Of a stretch of DNA of 64,000 bases, positions 44,783 to 52,529 are shown in pieces. The stretch spans positions 248,001-312,000 of the forward strand of contig NZ_VOUX01000002.1 in the NCBI RefSeq assembly GCF_008011855.1. Direction: 5' to 3'. Made by a program: the position numbers and the translations under genes. Position 1 is the stretch's first letter. Each line of letters starts with the position of its first letter. The notes under the pieces are model-generated. The model made no database searches. It saw only the letters and a list, made by a program, of their open reading frames with translations, and had not been told where the DNA came from. The stretch is from Serratia bockelmannii (lineage in GTDB: Bacteria; Pseudomonadota; Gammaproteobacteria; Enterobacterales; Enterobacteriaceae).

Positions 44783-45973
44783 TTACGGGCGCTCTACCGC
44801 CAGCGCCACGCCCTGCCCGCCGCCGATGCACAGCATCGCCAGCCCCTTGTTCACCTCGCGGCGCTGCATTTCGAACAGCAGCGACACCAAAATGCGGCAG
44901 CCGGAGGCGCCGATCGGATGCCCCAACGCGATCGCTCCGCCGTTGACGTTGACCCGCTCCGCCTCCCAGCCCAGTTCTTTGCCCACCGCCAGCGCCTGCG
45001 CGGCGAAGGCTTCGTTAGCCTCGATCAGATCGACGTCCTCCAGCCGCCAGCCGGCTTTCTCCAGGCAGCGGCGCGCGGCCGGCGCCGGGCCGATGCCCAT
45101 GATCGCCGGATCGACCCCCGACGACGCGTAACCGGCGATGCGCGCCAGTACCGGCAAGCGCAGCGCGGCGGCTTTTTCCGCGCTCATCAGCAACACCACG
45201 GCGGCGCCGTCGTTGAGCGACGAGGCGTTGCCGGCGGTCACCGTGCCCTCTTTGCGAAACGCCGGGCGCAACCGCGCCAGCGCCTCCAGGCTGGTGTCGC
45301 GCGGCTGTTCGTCGTGCTCGACCCGCAGCGCCTCGCCCTTCGGCTGCGGCACCGTCACCAGCGTAATCTCCTGCGCAAAACGCCCGGCCTGCTGCGCCGC
45401 CTGCGCCTTCTGCTGCGAGCGCAGCGCAAAGCTGTCCTGCTCGGCGCGGCTGATGGCGTATTTCTCCGCCAGGTTCTCGGCGGTGATGCCCATGTGGTAG
45501 TCGTTGAACGCGTCCCACAGGCCATCGTGGATCACGCTGTCCACCATCTGCGCGTGACCGAGGCGCAGGCCGGCGCGCGCGCCGGCCATCAGGTAAGGCG
45601 ACTGGCTCATGCTTTCCTGGCCGCCGGCGATCACCGCGTCGGCGTCACCGCTGCGGATCGCCTGCACCGCCAGATGCACCGCCTTCAAACCGGAGCCGCA
45701 CACCTTGTTGATGGTCAGCGCCGGGGTCGTCACGGGCAGCCCGGCGTTCAGCGCGGTCTGGCGCGCCGGATTCTGCCCGCAGCCGGCGGTCAGTACCTGG
45801 CCGAGGATCACTTCATCGATCTGCTGCGGCGGCACGCCGCTTTGCGCCAGCAGCCCCTGCACCGCCGCCGTGCCCAGTTCCACCGCCGTCAGCGGCGCCA
45901 GCGCGCCGTGAAAACTGCCGACCGGCGTGCGCGTCGCCCCCACGATCACCACTTCACGTTGTTGCACATTCAC
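44783..45973 (-). CDS. atoB: Acetyl-CoA acetyltransferase (thiolase)
   Basis: 396 aa. The acyl-accepting Cys92 lies in INKVCGSGLKAVH, His in GGAIALGHPIGASG and the second Cys in MLCIGGGQGVAL. It cleaves acetoacetyl-CoA to two acetyl-CoA. It lies 8 bp after scoB and 18 bp before the dehydrogenase gene. Cytoplasmic tetramer in the family. Confidence 0.94.
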   Translation of the reverse strand: MNVQQREVVIVGATRTPVGSFHGALAPLTAVELGTAAVQGLLAQSGVPPQQIDEVILGQVLTAGCGQNPARQTALNAGLPVTTPALTINKVCGSGLKAVHLAVQAIRSGDADAVIAGGQESMSQSPYLMAGARAGLRLGHAQMVDSVIHDGLWDAFNDYHMGITAENLAEKYAISRAEQDSFALRSQQKAQAAQQAGRFAQEITLVTVPQPKGEALRVEHDEQPRDTSLEALARLRPAFRKEGTVTAGNASSLNDGAAVVLLMSAEKAAALRLPVLARIAGYASSGVDPAIMGIGPAPAARRCLEKAGWRLEDVDLIEANEAFAAQALAVGKELGWEAERVNVNGGAIALGHPIGASGCRILVSLLFEMQRREVNKGLAMLCIGGGQGVALAVERP

Positions 45974-45981
45974 CTCCCGTT

Positions 45982-46635
45982 TCAGAAACGCATTTCAGGC
46001 ACATGCTCCGGCACGATCAGCCGGCCGGCGGTTTTGGCGACAATCTCCGCCACGCTGACGCCGGGCGCGCGTTCGCGCAGCACGAAGGCGCCGTCTTCTA
46101 TTTCCAGATAGGCCAGATCGGTCAATACTTTGCGGATGCAGTTGGCCCCGGTCAGCGGCAGCGTGCAGCGCGGCAGCAGCTTGGACTCGCCGCCCTTCGA
46201 GGCGTGGGTCATCACCACGATGATGTTCTCCGCCCCCGCCACCAGATCCATCGCGCCGCCCATGCCCTTGACCATCTTGCCGGGGATCATCCACGAGGCG
46301 ATGTTGCCCTCGACGTCCACTTCAAACGCCCCCAGCACGGTCAGATCGACGTGGCCGCCGCGGATCATGGCGAACGACTGCGACGAATCGAAGATCGACG
46401 CGCCGAGGCGTGCGGTGACCGTCTGCTTGCCGGCGTTGATCATGTCGGCGTCCAGCTGCTGCTCGGTCGGGAACTCGCCCATCCCCAGCAGGCCGTTTTC
46501 CGACTGCAGCATCACGTCCATGCCCGCCGGCACGTAGTTGGCCACCAGCGTCGGAATGCCGATGCCCAGGTTGACGTAGTAACCGTCCCTCAGCTCTTGC
46601 GCCACGCGCTGCGCCATTTGTTCACGGGTAAGCAT
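45982..46635 (-). CDS. scoB: 3-oxoacid CoA-transferase subunit B
   Basis: 217 aa. The catalytic Glu46 lies in MLQSENGLLGMGE, with VNLGIGIPTLVANYV before it and the GGAMDLVAGAENIIV segment later. With subunit A it moves CoA from succinyl-CoA or acetyl-CoA to acetoacetate. Whether it is the Sco (succinyl) or Ato (acetyl) type cannot be told by eye. Confidence 0.92.
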   Translation of the reverse strand: MLTREQMAQRVAQELRDGYYVNLGIGIPTLVANYVPAGMDVMLQSENGLLGMGEFPTEQQLDADMINAGKQTVTARLGASIFDSSQSFAMIRGGHVDLTVLGAFEVDVEGNIASWMIPGKMVKGMGGAMDLVAGAENIIVVMTHASKGGESKLLPRCTLPLTGANCIRKVLTDLAYLEIEDGAFVLRERAPGVSVAEIVAKTAGRLIVPEHVPEMRF

Positions 46636-46646
46636 GCGAATTCTCC

Positions 46647-47345
46647 TTATGCCCGCAGGGTGCGTTGTTCGATACGCTTCTCGAAGGTGCCCTGGATCAG
46701 CCGATCGACGTAAATGCCGGGGGTGTGGATCGCCGCCGGATCCAGCTCGCCCGGCGCCACGATCTCTTCCACTTCCACCACCGTGATGCGCCCGGCGGTC
46801 GCCATCAGCGGATTGAAGTTCTGCGCGGTGTGGCGGTAGATGACGTTGCCGAAGTGATCGGCCTTCCAGCCTTTCACGATGGCGAAATCGCCGGTGATAG
46901 CGGTTTCCATGATGTAGGGGCGGCCGTTGAACTCGCGTACCTCTTTGCCTTCGGCGATCGGCGTGCCGTAACCGGTGGCGGTGAAGAACGCCGGGATACC
47001 GGCGCCGCCGGCGCGGATCTTCTCCGCCAGCGTGCCCTGCGGCGTGAGATCCACCTCCAGCTCGCCGCTGAGCGCCTGCTGCTCGAACAGCGCGTTTTCA
47101 CCGACGTAAGATCCCACCACCTTGCGGATCTGATGGGTTTCCAGCAGCCGCCCGAGGCCGAACCCGTCGACGCCGCAGTTGTTGGAAACCACCGTCAACC
47201 CGCGCACGCCGCGCCGGCGGATCTCTTCGATCAGATTCTCCGGGATGCCGCACAGGCCAAAGCCGCCCGCCAGCACCGTCATGTTGTCCGTCAGGCCTGC
47301 CAGCGCTTCCTGGTAGCTGCCGACGCGTTTGTCGAGCCCTGCCAT
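46647..47345 (-). CDS. scoA: 3-oxoacid CoA-transferase subunit A
   Basis: 232 aa. It carries [16 protein letters not shown] (CoA binding), [20 protein letters not shown] and [14 protein letters not shown], standard for subunit A. First gene of the ketone-body operon; its start faces the LysR gene across a 168-bp AT-rich control region. Confidence 0.92.
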   Translation of the reverse strand: MAGLDKRVGSYQEALAGLTDNMTVLAGGFGLCGIPENLIEEIRRRGVRGLTVVSNNCGVDGFGLGRLLETHQIRKVVGSYVGENALFEQQALSGELEVDLTPQGTLAEKIRAGGAGIPAFFTATGYGTPIAEGKEVREFNGRPYIMETAITGDFAIVKGWKADHFGNVIYRHTAQNFNPLMATAGRITVVEVEEIVAPGELDPAAIHTPGIYVDRLIQGTFEKRIEQRTLRA

Positions 47346-47474
47346 ATCGTTGCCCCTGCATGTTGCGGCGCAGGGCGAAATGCCCTGCCTTGCGTGAGGG
47401 CATCTTCAGGTCACAAAAATGATTTGTTAATTTTGTTTTTATGCCGCATTCATTTAGAATTTTTATTAATCACT

Positions 47475-47504
47475 CGTTAACCGACAATTAACAAAGAGTT
47501 AACG
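47475..47504. promoter_or_regulatory. Inverted repeat in the scoA-LysR control region
   Basis: CGTTAAC and GTTAACG form a perfect inverted repeat separated by 16 bp in AT-rich DNA just upstream of the LysR start. Position and symmetry suit a LysR-type autoregulatory site, though a 16-bp gap is longer than the usual T-N11-A core. Confidence 0.4.
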
Positions 47505-47513
47505 CAAACCAAA

Positions 47514-48431
47514 ATGAAAATGAGCATCAAACAGTTACGTGCGTTTTTAGCGGTAGCTCACACTCTGAATTTCGCCCAGGCCAGCGAGCGGCTGAATATT
47601 TCTCAGCCGGCGCTCAGCCTGGCGATCCGTGGGCTGGAAGACGCGCTGGGCGGGCCGCTGCTGCTGCGCACCACCCGCCGGGTGACGCTGACGCCGGAGG
47701 GGGAAACCTTCTTCCCGATGGCGCGCCAGCTGCTGGCGGATTGGGACAACGCGGAAGAGGCGATGCGTCAGCGCTTCACCCTGCAGATGGGCAAGGTGGC
47801 GATCGCCGCCATGCCGTCGTTCGCCGGCAACCCGCTGCCGCCGATCCTCAAGGCGTTTCGCGATCGCTATGCCGGCATCAATGTGGCGGTGCATGACGTC
47901 ATCAACGAACAGGTGTTTGAAATGATCCGCGAAGGGCGGGTAGAGATGGGCATCGCCTTCGAGCCGGAGCCGAGCGACACCCTGCACTTCACCCCGCTGT
48001 GCCGCGATCGCTTTCTGGCGGTGGTGCCGAAGGATTCGGCGCTGGCGCGCAAGGCGCAGGTGAGCTGGAAGGAACTGCTGACGCTGGATTTCATCACCCT
48101 GCAGCGGCCATCGGCGGTGCGGCTGCTGCTGGAGCAGGAACTGGCCCGCAGCGGGCGAACGCTGGAGGTGGCGTTTGAGAGCCACCAGCTGGTGACGGTC
48201 GGGCGCATGGTGGCCAACGGCCTCGGTGCCAGCGCGGTGCCGGCGCTGTGCGAGAAACAGATGGATGAGCTGGGGGCGGTCTGCGTGCCTCTGATCGGCC
48301 CGATCATCGAACGGCGCGTGGGCCTGATCCGCCTGGCGCAGCACCAACTCTCTTCCGCCGCGCAGGCGCTGGCGACGGTGATCGAACGGGAAATGGCGGG
48401 GAGTGGCGGGCAGCCTGCGCTTAAACCGTAA
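47514..48431 (+). CDS. LysR-family regulator of the hydroxybutyrate operon
   Basis: 305 aa. The N-terminal HTH includes LRAFLAVAHTLNFAQASERL and LNISQPALSLAIRGLEDALG. It is divergent from scoA, so it likely activates that operon; the inducer would be a ketone body or its CoA ester (inference). A start two codons later is equally possible. The last 11 bases overlap an antisense HTH remnant. Confidence 0.87.
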   Translation: MKMSIKQLRAFLAVAHTLNFAQASERLNISQPALSLAIRGLEDALGGPLLLRTTRRVTLTPEGETFFPMARQLLADWDNAEEAMRQRFTLQMGKVAIAAMPSFAGNPLPPILKAFRDRYAGINVAVHDVINEQVFEMIREGRVEMGIAFEPEPSDTLHFTPLCRDRFLAVVPKDSALARKAQVSWKELLTLDFITLQRPSAVRLLLEQELARSGRTLEVAFESHQLVTVGRMVANGLGASAVPALCEKQMDELGAVCVPLIGPIIERRVGLIRLAQHQLSSAAQALATVIEREMAGSGGQPALKP

Positions 48432-48540
48432 ACCCGACGTGCTTGCCGCCCGGCAGCTCAACGTCCAGGCGCAGCGTGCCGCCCATCGCTTCCACGTAGC
48501 CACCAACTACAGCGGCATTATTGGGCCAGACATCAAAAAA
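48421..48540 (-). pseudogene. C-terminal remnant of an HTH regulator/antitoxin
   Basis: On the minus strand this stretch reads ...GGYVEAMGGTLRLDVELPGG followed by KHVGFTV and a stop. That is the usual tail of XRE/HigA-type antitoxins (YVEAMGG-LxLxVxLPDG). No HTH domain or start precedes it; upstream sequence turns unrelated and the lipoprotein gene follows on the other strand. It overlaps the end of the LysR gene. Interpreted as a decayed fragment; the left boundary of family-like sequence is approximate. Confidence 0.45.
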
Positions 48541-48599
48541 CGTTATGAATGGGTATTGCGAGCTTTCCTGCACAATCCAAAGAACCGGAACACCTTGCT

Positions 48600-49001
48600 A
48601 TGACAAGACCTTATCTCTCTTTACTGTGCGTACTGCTACTGAACGGCTGTCAATCCACTCAGCCCTGGTACCATCCGTTGGATGTCTCGCTCAAAGACAA
48701 TCAACCTTGCTTTGCCGTGCCTATCAACAGCGTTCGCAGCGGCGACAAACTGCAAAACCGGGGAGTGATCGTCTCACGACAGGAACAACAGCAATGGCAT
48801 ATCGTCTGGACCTCACCAGAAATCACTCCGTTGCCTGACCTGAAACCAGGGCAATGCGTCACCTATCCGCAAGTAAACTGGGCAGCGGGAGAATACTCAG
48901 TCTTGCTCGGCATCTCGATGAATAACGACACGGAAAGGCGTAAATACATGAAAGAATTCAACTTAATAATTAATCCCAAGGGAGAAATACAGCTACAGTA
49001 A
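48600..49001 (+). CDS. Small lipoprotein, putative T6SS-immunity-like
   Basis: 133 aa from MTRPYLSLLCVLLLNGCQST, a lipoprotein signal with lipobox LLNGC. The mature part has NQPCFAVPINS, a Trp-rich WHIVWTSPEI and PGQCVTYPQVNW, forming a compact beta-rich domain with two Cys. From memory it resembles a family named putative T6SS immunity periplasmic lipoprotein in enterobacteria; this was not checked. Composition is less GC-rich than its neighbours. No effector gene is adjacent, so it may be an orphan immunity protein. Confidence 0.65.
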   Translation: MTRPYLSLLCVLLLNGCQSTQPWYHPLDVSLKDNQPCFAVPINSVRSGDKLQNRGVIVSRQEQQQWHIVWTSPEITPLPDLKPGQCVTYPQVNWAAGEYSVLLGISMNNDTERRKYMKEFNLIINPKGEIQLQ

Positions 49002-49016
49002 GGAGACTGGGATTAT

Positions 49017-49316
49017 TTATTCCCCCTCCACCGCCTGCACCGCCGCCTTCTGCGTGGCGCGCTGATATAAGCACAGCTCCCTGCCCGGCTGGTTTTTCAT
49101 AAACGGCTGCGGGTAGCGCCCACCGATAAACAGCGCCGAATAGCCGACGTCATCACCGTAGTGAACGATCGCCCCTTCCACCCTGGCGTTTTTTAGCCCG
49201 CTGGCTTTCAGGCAGGCGGCGCGCATCGCCCGCTCGCTCTCGGCCCACGCCTGTGGGGAAGACGCGGTGGCGTGGAACGCGGCCAGCGCGGCGATAAGCA
49301 GCCCTATTCTCTTCAT
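49017..49316 (-). CDS. Small secreted protein of unknown function
   Basis: 99 aa. A signal peptide (MKRIGLLIAALAAFHATA) is followed by ~80 residues with two Cys (AACLKASGL and ELCLYQRA) probably in a disulfide. HYGDDVGYSALFIGGRYPQP is the most distinctive part. Convergent with the lipoprotein gene, 15 bp apart. Not recognised; periplasmic location is inferred from the signal. Confidence 0.7.
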   Translation of the reverse strand: MKRIGLLIAALAAFHATASSPQAWAESERAMRAACLKASGLKNARVEGAIVHYGDDVGYSALFIGGRYPQPFMKNQPGRELCLYQRATQKAAVQAVEGE

Positions 49317-49552
49317 CGTTATCTCTCCTTCTACGGCCCATCTCGCCAGTATAGACCGTGCCGACCCGGCCAGCCCGCCGCGCTCTTTACGGCATTTTTA
49401 TTCCGCGCCCCGTTAACGTTACGGCGTTTTTACAGACAGTTTTTGCCGCCGCAGATACCCTTTTCACATCGCCGCTATGGCCTCACAAGAGAGTTGTCTC
49501 ATGCGTTTATCCCTGCCTCTGGCCGTGACCGGTCTTCGTTCTGGAGCGCGCC

Positions 49553-50923
49553 ATGCATTCTAATATCATCGGCTTCAATCCTCTGCTGGCGGAGCTGCCC
49601 GCATCGCCGACGCGCACCTTCCGCAAAGAGCTGGAACACTACCTGCAGCGCTATCCGGATACCGAACAGTTGGATATTTATCTGCACGATCTGAACGGCC
49701 AGCTGCGCGGCAAGCGCCTGCCGATCGCCGAAGCCTTTGGGCTGGAAAAAGGCTGCTACTTCCCGCTGTCGATCTACGCCCTGGATCTGCACGGCCGGGT
49801 GATTGAAGAAAGCGGGCTGGGGCAACGGGCGGGCGAGCCGGATCGGCTATGCCTGCCGGTGCCTGGCACGCTGCGCCCCTGCGCGCGCGATCCCGAACGC
49901 CACGCCCAGCTGCTGCTGACGATGCAAAACGCCGACGGCGACGCCTGCGAGCTGGAGCCGCGCGTGGTGCTGCAACGGGTGCTGAAGCGCCTGCACGAGC
50001 GCAACTGCTTCCCGGTGGTGGCGGCCGAACTGGAGTTCTACCTGCAGGATCCGCAGCACCCCGCCGAGGCGGAAGCCTGCCCGACGCAGAGCTTCGCGGT
50101 GGATGCGCCCGAGCGCCACCATGCGCTGCTGAGCGACATCGAACGGCACGCGCGGCTGCAGAGCCTGCCGCTGACCGGCGTGGTGGCCGAAGCCGCTTCC
50201 GGCCAATACGAGCTGAATCTGCATCACAGCCGGCGCGTGCTGGAAGCCTGCGACCAGATCATGGCGCTGAAACGCCTGACGCGGCAGATTGCCGAGCAGC
50301 ATCACCAGCACGCCTGCTTTATGGCCAAGCCCTGCGCCCACGCCGCCGGCAGCGGGCTACATTTCCATATCAGCTTGCAGGACGAGCACGGCGAGAACCT
50401 GCTGACCGGCGCGCCGGGCGAACTGAGCGATAACATGCAGCAGGCGATGGCGGGCATGCTGGCGCTGATGCCGGCATCGATGGCGATCCTGGCGCCCAAC
50501 ATCAACGCGTTTCGCCGCTTCCGCCCCGGCATGCACGTGCCGCAGCGCGCCTCCTGGGGCCACAACAACCGCACGGTGGCGCTGCGCCTGCCCTGCGCCG
50601 ACAGCGCCAACCAGCGTATCGAATACCGCCTGGCCGGCGCCGACGCCAACCCTTATCTGGCGCTGGCGGTGATGCTCGGCGGCCTGTTGCACGGGCTGGA
50701 ACACCCGCTGCCGCTGCCGCCCGCCGTCAACGGCTGCGAGAGCGATAACGCCGCGCCCTTGCCGCTCGGCCAGCAGGAGGCGCTGGCACTGTTCCGCCAC
50801 AGCGATCCGCTGCGTGAGCTGCTCGGCCCGGCGTTCTGTACCCTGTGGCACACCTGCAAAAGCGCCGAGCTGCGCCGCTTCGAGGAACAGGTCACCGCCG
50901 CCGAACTCGGCTGGATGCTGTAA
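49553..50923 (+). CDS. Glutamine synthetase-like gamma-glutamylamine ligase (PuuA type)
   Basis: 456 aa. The N-terminal beta-Grasp has LDIYLHDLNGQLRGKRLPI as in PuuA; the catalytic domain has AAELEFYLQDP (metal Glu), GSGLHFHISLQDEHGEN and NNRTVALRLP. Such proteins ligate glutamate to polyamines or other amines using ATP. The start has GGAG seven bases upstream. First gene of a three-gene operon with a GNAT and a half-length OtsA, an unusual combination; substrate unknown. Confidence 0.85.
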   Translation: MHSNIIGFNPLLAELPASPTRTFRKELEHYLQRYPDTEQLDIYLHDLNGQLRGKRLPIAEAFGLEKGCYFPLSIYALDLHGRVIEESGLGQRAGEPDRLCLPVPGTLRPCARDPERHAQLLLTMQNADGDACELEPRVVLQRVLKRLHERNCFPVVAAELEFYLQDPQHPAEAEACPTQSFAVDAPERHHALLSDIERHARLQSLPLTGVVAEAASGQYELNLHHSRRVLEACDQIMALKRLTRQIAEQHHQHACFMAKPCAHAAGSGLHFHISLQDEHGENLLTGAPGELSDNMQQAMAGMLALMPASMAILAPNINAFRRFRPGMHVPQRASWGHNNRTVALRLPCADSANQRIEYRLAGADANPYLALAVMLGGLLHGLEHPLPLPPAVNGCESDNAAPLPLGQQEALALFRHSDPLRELLGPAFCTLWHTCKSAELRRFEEQVTAAELGWML

Positions 50924-50955
50924 CCGACCTCCGATTCGTTAACCTAAGGATAATC

Positions 50956-51366
50956 ATGAACATGCAACCGCAACGGGCGTCCGTGCAGCCGCTGCTCTGC
51001 TGGCGCAAAGGCGTTTTTCATATCAGCACCGATCGGCAGTTGTTGGATATCGACGCGATCCAGCGTTTCCTCAGCCTGCAGGATCGGGCGGCGGCGGAGC
51101 GCCTGGTACACCACGGCCTGTGCTTCGGGCTATACCGCAAGCGCCACCTACTCGGTTTCGCCCGCATGGTGACCGACTACGCCACCTTCGCCTCGGTGAG
51201 CGAACTGTTCGTCAGCGCCGAGTACCGCGGCGTCGGGCTGGGAAGCTGGCTGACGCGCTGCTGCCTGGCGCACCCGGCTTTGCGCGGCCTGCGCGTCACG
51301 CTGCCCGCTCTGCAAGCGCCCTGGCGCGCCGATGGTTCGGCGCACGCCCTGCGTGCCCTTCACTGA
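50956..51366 (+). CDS. GNAT-family N-acetyltransferase
   Basis: 136 aa from MNMQPQRASVQPLL, with AAGGA upstream. The acetyl-CoA motif is SVSELFVSAEYRGVGLGSWL (Y-R-G-V-G-L-G), preceded by LLGFARMVTDYATFAS. It lacks part of the usual C-terminal strand pair, so it is at the short end of the family. It sits 32 bp after the ligase gene and 13 bp before the OtsA-like gene. Probably acetylates an amine made or used by its neighbours. Confidence 0.78.
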   Translation: MNMQPQRASVQPLLCWRKGVFHISTDRQLLDIDAIQRFLSLQDRAAAERLVHHGLCFGLYRKRHLLGFARMVTDYATFASVSELFVSAEYRGVGLGSWLTRCCLAHPALRGLRVTLPALQAPWRADGSAHALRALH

Positions 51367-51379
51367 TAAGGAGACCCTC

Positions 51380-52069
51380 ATGTCTCGTTTGGTGCTGATT
51401 TCCAACAAGCAGTGCGACGGCAAGGATCTGGCCTGCGCCGGCCAGACGCTGGCGGCCGACGCCGAACCGGGGCTGTGGCTCGGCTGGAACGGCGACGTGC
51501 AGAATTTCGCGCAGCGCCCGATCAGTTGCCGCCAACGTGCCGGTTATGATCAGGTGACCTTCCCGTTGTCGATCGAAGAGTTCCGCCGCCACTATCAGGG
51601 CTACTACCACGACGGCCTGTGGCCGGTGTTCCACAACCAGCCGGAGAAAGCGCACTTCACGCCGGAAAACTACCGCGCCTACCGGCAGCTGAACCGCCGG
51701 TTTGCCGATATCGCCTGCGAGCACCTGTGTCCGGGCGACATCGTCTGCATCGACGACTACCAGCTGCTGCCCTGCGCGCAGGCGCTGAAGGAACAGGGGC
51801 TGCTGAACGCCTGCGCGTTCTTCTTCCACCTGCCGTTTCCGTCGGCGGCGCTGCTGCGGCGCATCCCGGAACATCGCCAGTTGATCGCGTCGCTGCTGTT
51901 CTACGATTTGATCGGTTTTACCACCACCGACGATCGCAACGCCTTTCTCAGCTGCCTGGCGGGCGAATTCCCGCTGGAGATGCTGCCCGACGATCAGATC
52001 CAGGCCAACGGGCATCTGTTCGCCACCGGCATTTTCCCCGCCGGCATCAACGGCAGGCAGGTTTATTAA
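51380..52069 (+). CDS. Half-length OtsA-like (GT20) protein
   Basis: 229 aa, equal to the N-terminal Rossmann lobe of trehalose-6-phosphate synthase: LVLISNKQ (OtsA has SNR), GLWLGWNGDVQ, GLWPVFHN, CIDDYQLLPCAQ, FFFHLPFPSAALL and a final FPAGI that in OtsA leads into the second lobe. The lobe that binds UDP-glucose (OtsA Arg262, Lys267) is absent. A terminator follows at once, with no second-lobe sequence downstream in any frame, so this is a designed or ancient truncation and not a frameshift. Start MSRLVLISNK after AAGGAGA. Confidence 0.8.
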   Translation: MSRLVLISNKQCDGKDLACAGQTLAADAEPGLWLGWNGDVQNFAQRPISCRQRAGYDQVTFPLSIEEFRRHYQGYYHDGLWPVFHNQPEKAHFTPENYRAYRQLNRRFADIACEHLCPGDIVCIDDYQLLPCAQALKEQGLLNACAFFFHLPFPSAALLRRIPEHRQLIASLLFYDLIGFTTTDDRNAFLSCLAGEFPLEMLPDDQIQANGHLFATGIFPAGINGRQVY

Positions 52070-52072
52070 TTT

Positions 52073-52108
52073 ACGGCGGTGCGCCCCCTTCGGGCGCGCC
52101 GTTTTATT
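52073..52108 (+). terminator. Terminator of the ligase-GNAT-OtsA-like operon
   Basis: An outer ACGGC/GCCGT stem and inner GCGCCC/GGGCGC stem around a CTTC-type loop are followed by TTTTATTT, 3 bp after the last stop. A good intrinsic terminator. Confidence 0.8.
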
Positions 52109-52296
52109 TCGCCGTGATTTATTTTCACCGTATTTACCGCCATCAAAATAGGTTATTTCATTTTCTGAATATAGCGATTAAAAAATAAATATTCATCCTG
52201 TTACATATCAACCGTAAAAACCCTACGCCGCCAATTGCTTTTTATCAGCAAAACACATTACCCTCTCCGTGCCATATTTAAACCGAGGAGGGCCCT

Positions 52297-52350
52297 ATGG
52301 GCGATGAAAGTTTTAGTTTTATGCTAATGCTATTGGGCACCTTTCAGTAA
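52297..52350 (+). CDS. 17-aa leader peptide upstream of the fused ABC permease
   Basis: Reads MGDESFSFMLMLLGTFQ with a strong GAGGAGGG ribosome site. It lies 180 bp before the permease gene in a 460-bp interval with no other gene. Its sequence aligns with the 20-aa leader at 56471 (shared GD-S-aromatic-x-F-x-L-x-L). A conserved hairpin begins 11-13 bases after the stop. It looks like a regulatory upstream frame, not a functional protein. Confidence 0.65.
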   Translation: MGDESFSFMLMLLGTFQ

Positions 52351-52360
52351 TGCCATCCAC

Positions 52361-52392
52361 GTTGCATTCTGAAAGATACGGAATGCGGCAAC
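52361..52392 (+). promoter_or_regulatory. Leader hairpin, copy 1
   Basis: GTTGCATTC pairs with GAATGC-ggc-AAC around the loop TGAAAGATACG. The 5' arm and loop TTGCATYCTGAAAG are shared with the element at 56542. A second stem, GTCGCC/GGCGAC (52492-52520), ends nine bases before the permease ATG and could affect its ribosome site; a small ACCGCT/AGCGGT hairpin lies at 52467-52480. Confidence 0.6.
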
Positions 52393-52529
52393 CGCTCCCC
52401 TTCTGACGGCCTTTCCCGCTCTGCCTGCCCGCCCATCGCCCCGCTGCGAAAACAACGTCTGTCTCAACCGCTACAGCGGTATTTATCTGGTGTCGCCGGG
52501 CCTATTACCCGAGCGGCGACGGATTTCTT

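Noticed and set aside
51380-52110. Frameshift as the cause of the short OtsA-like protein
   Set aside because: The stop is followed within 3 bp by a terminator hairpin; no second-lobe motifs occur downstream in any frame.
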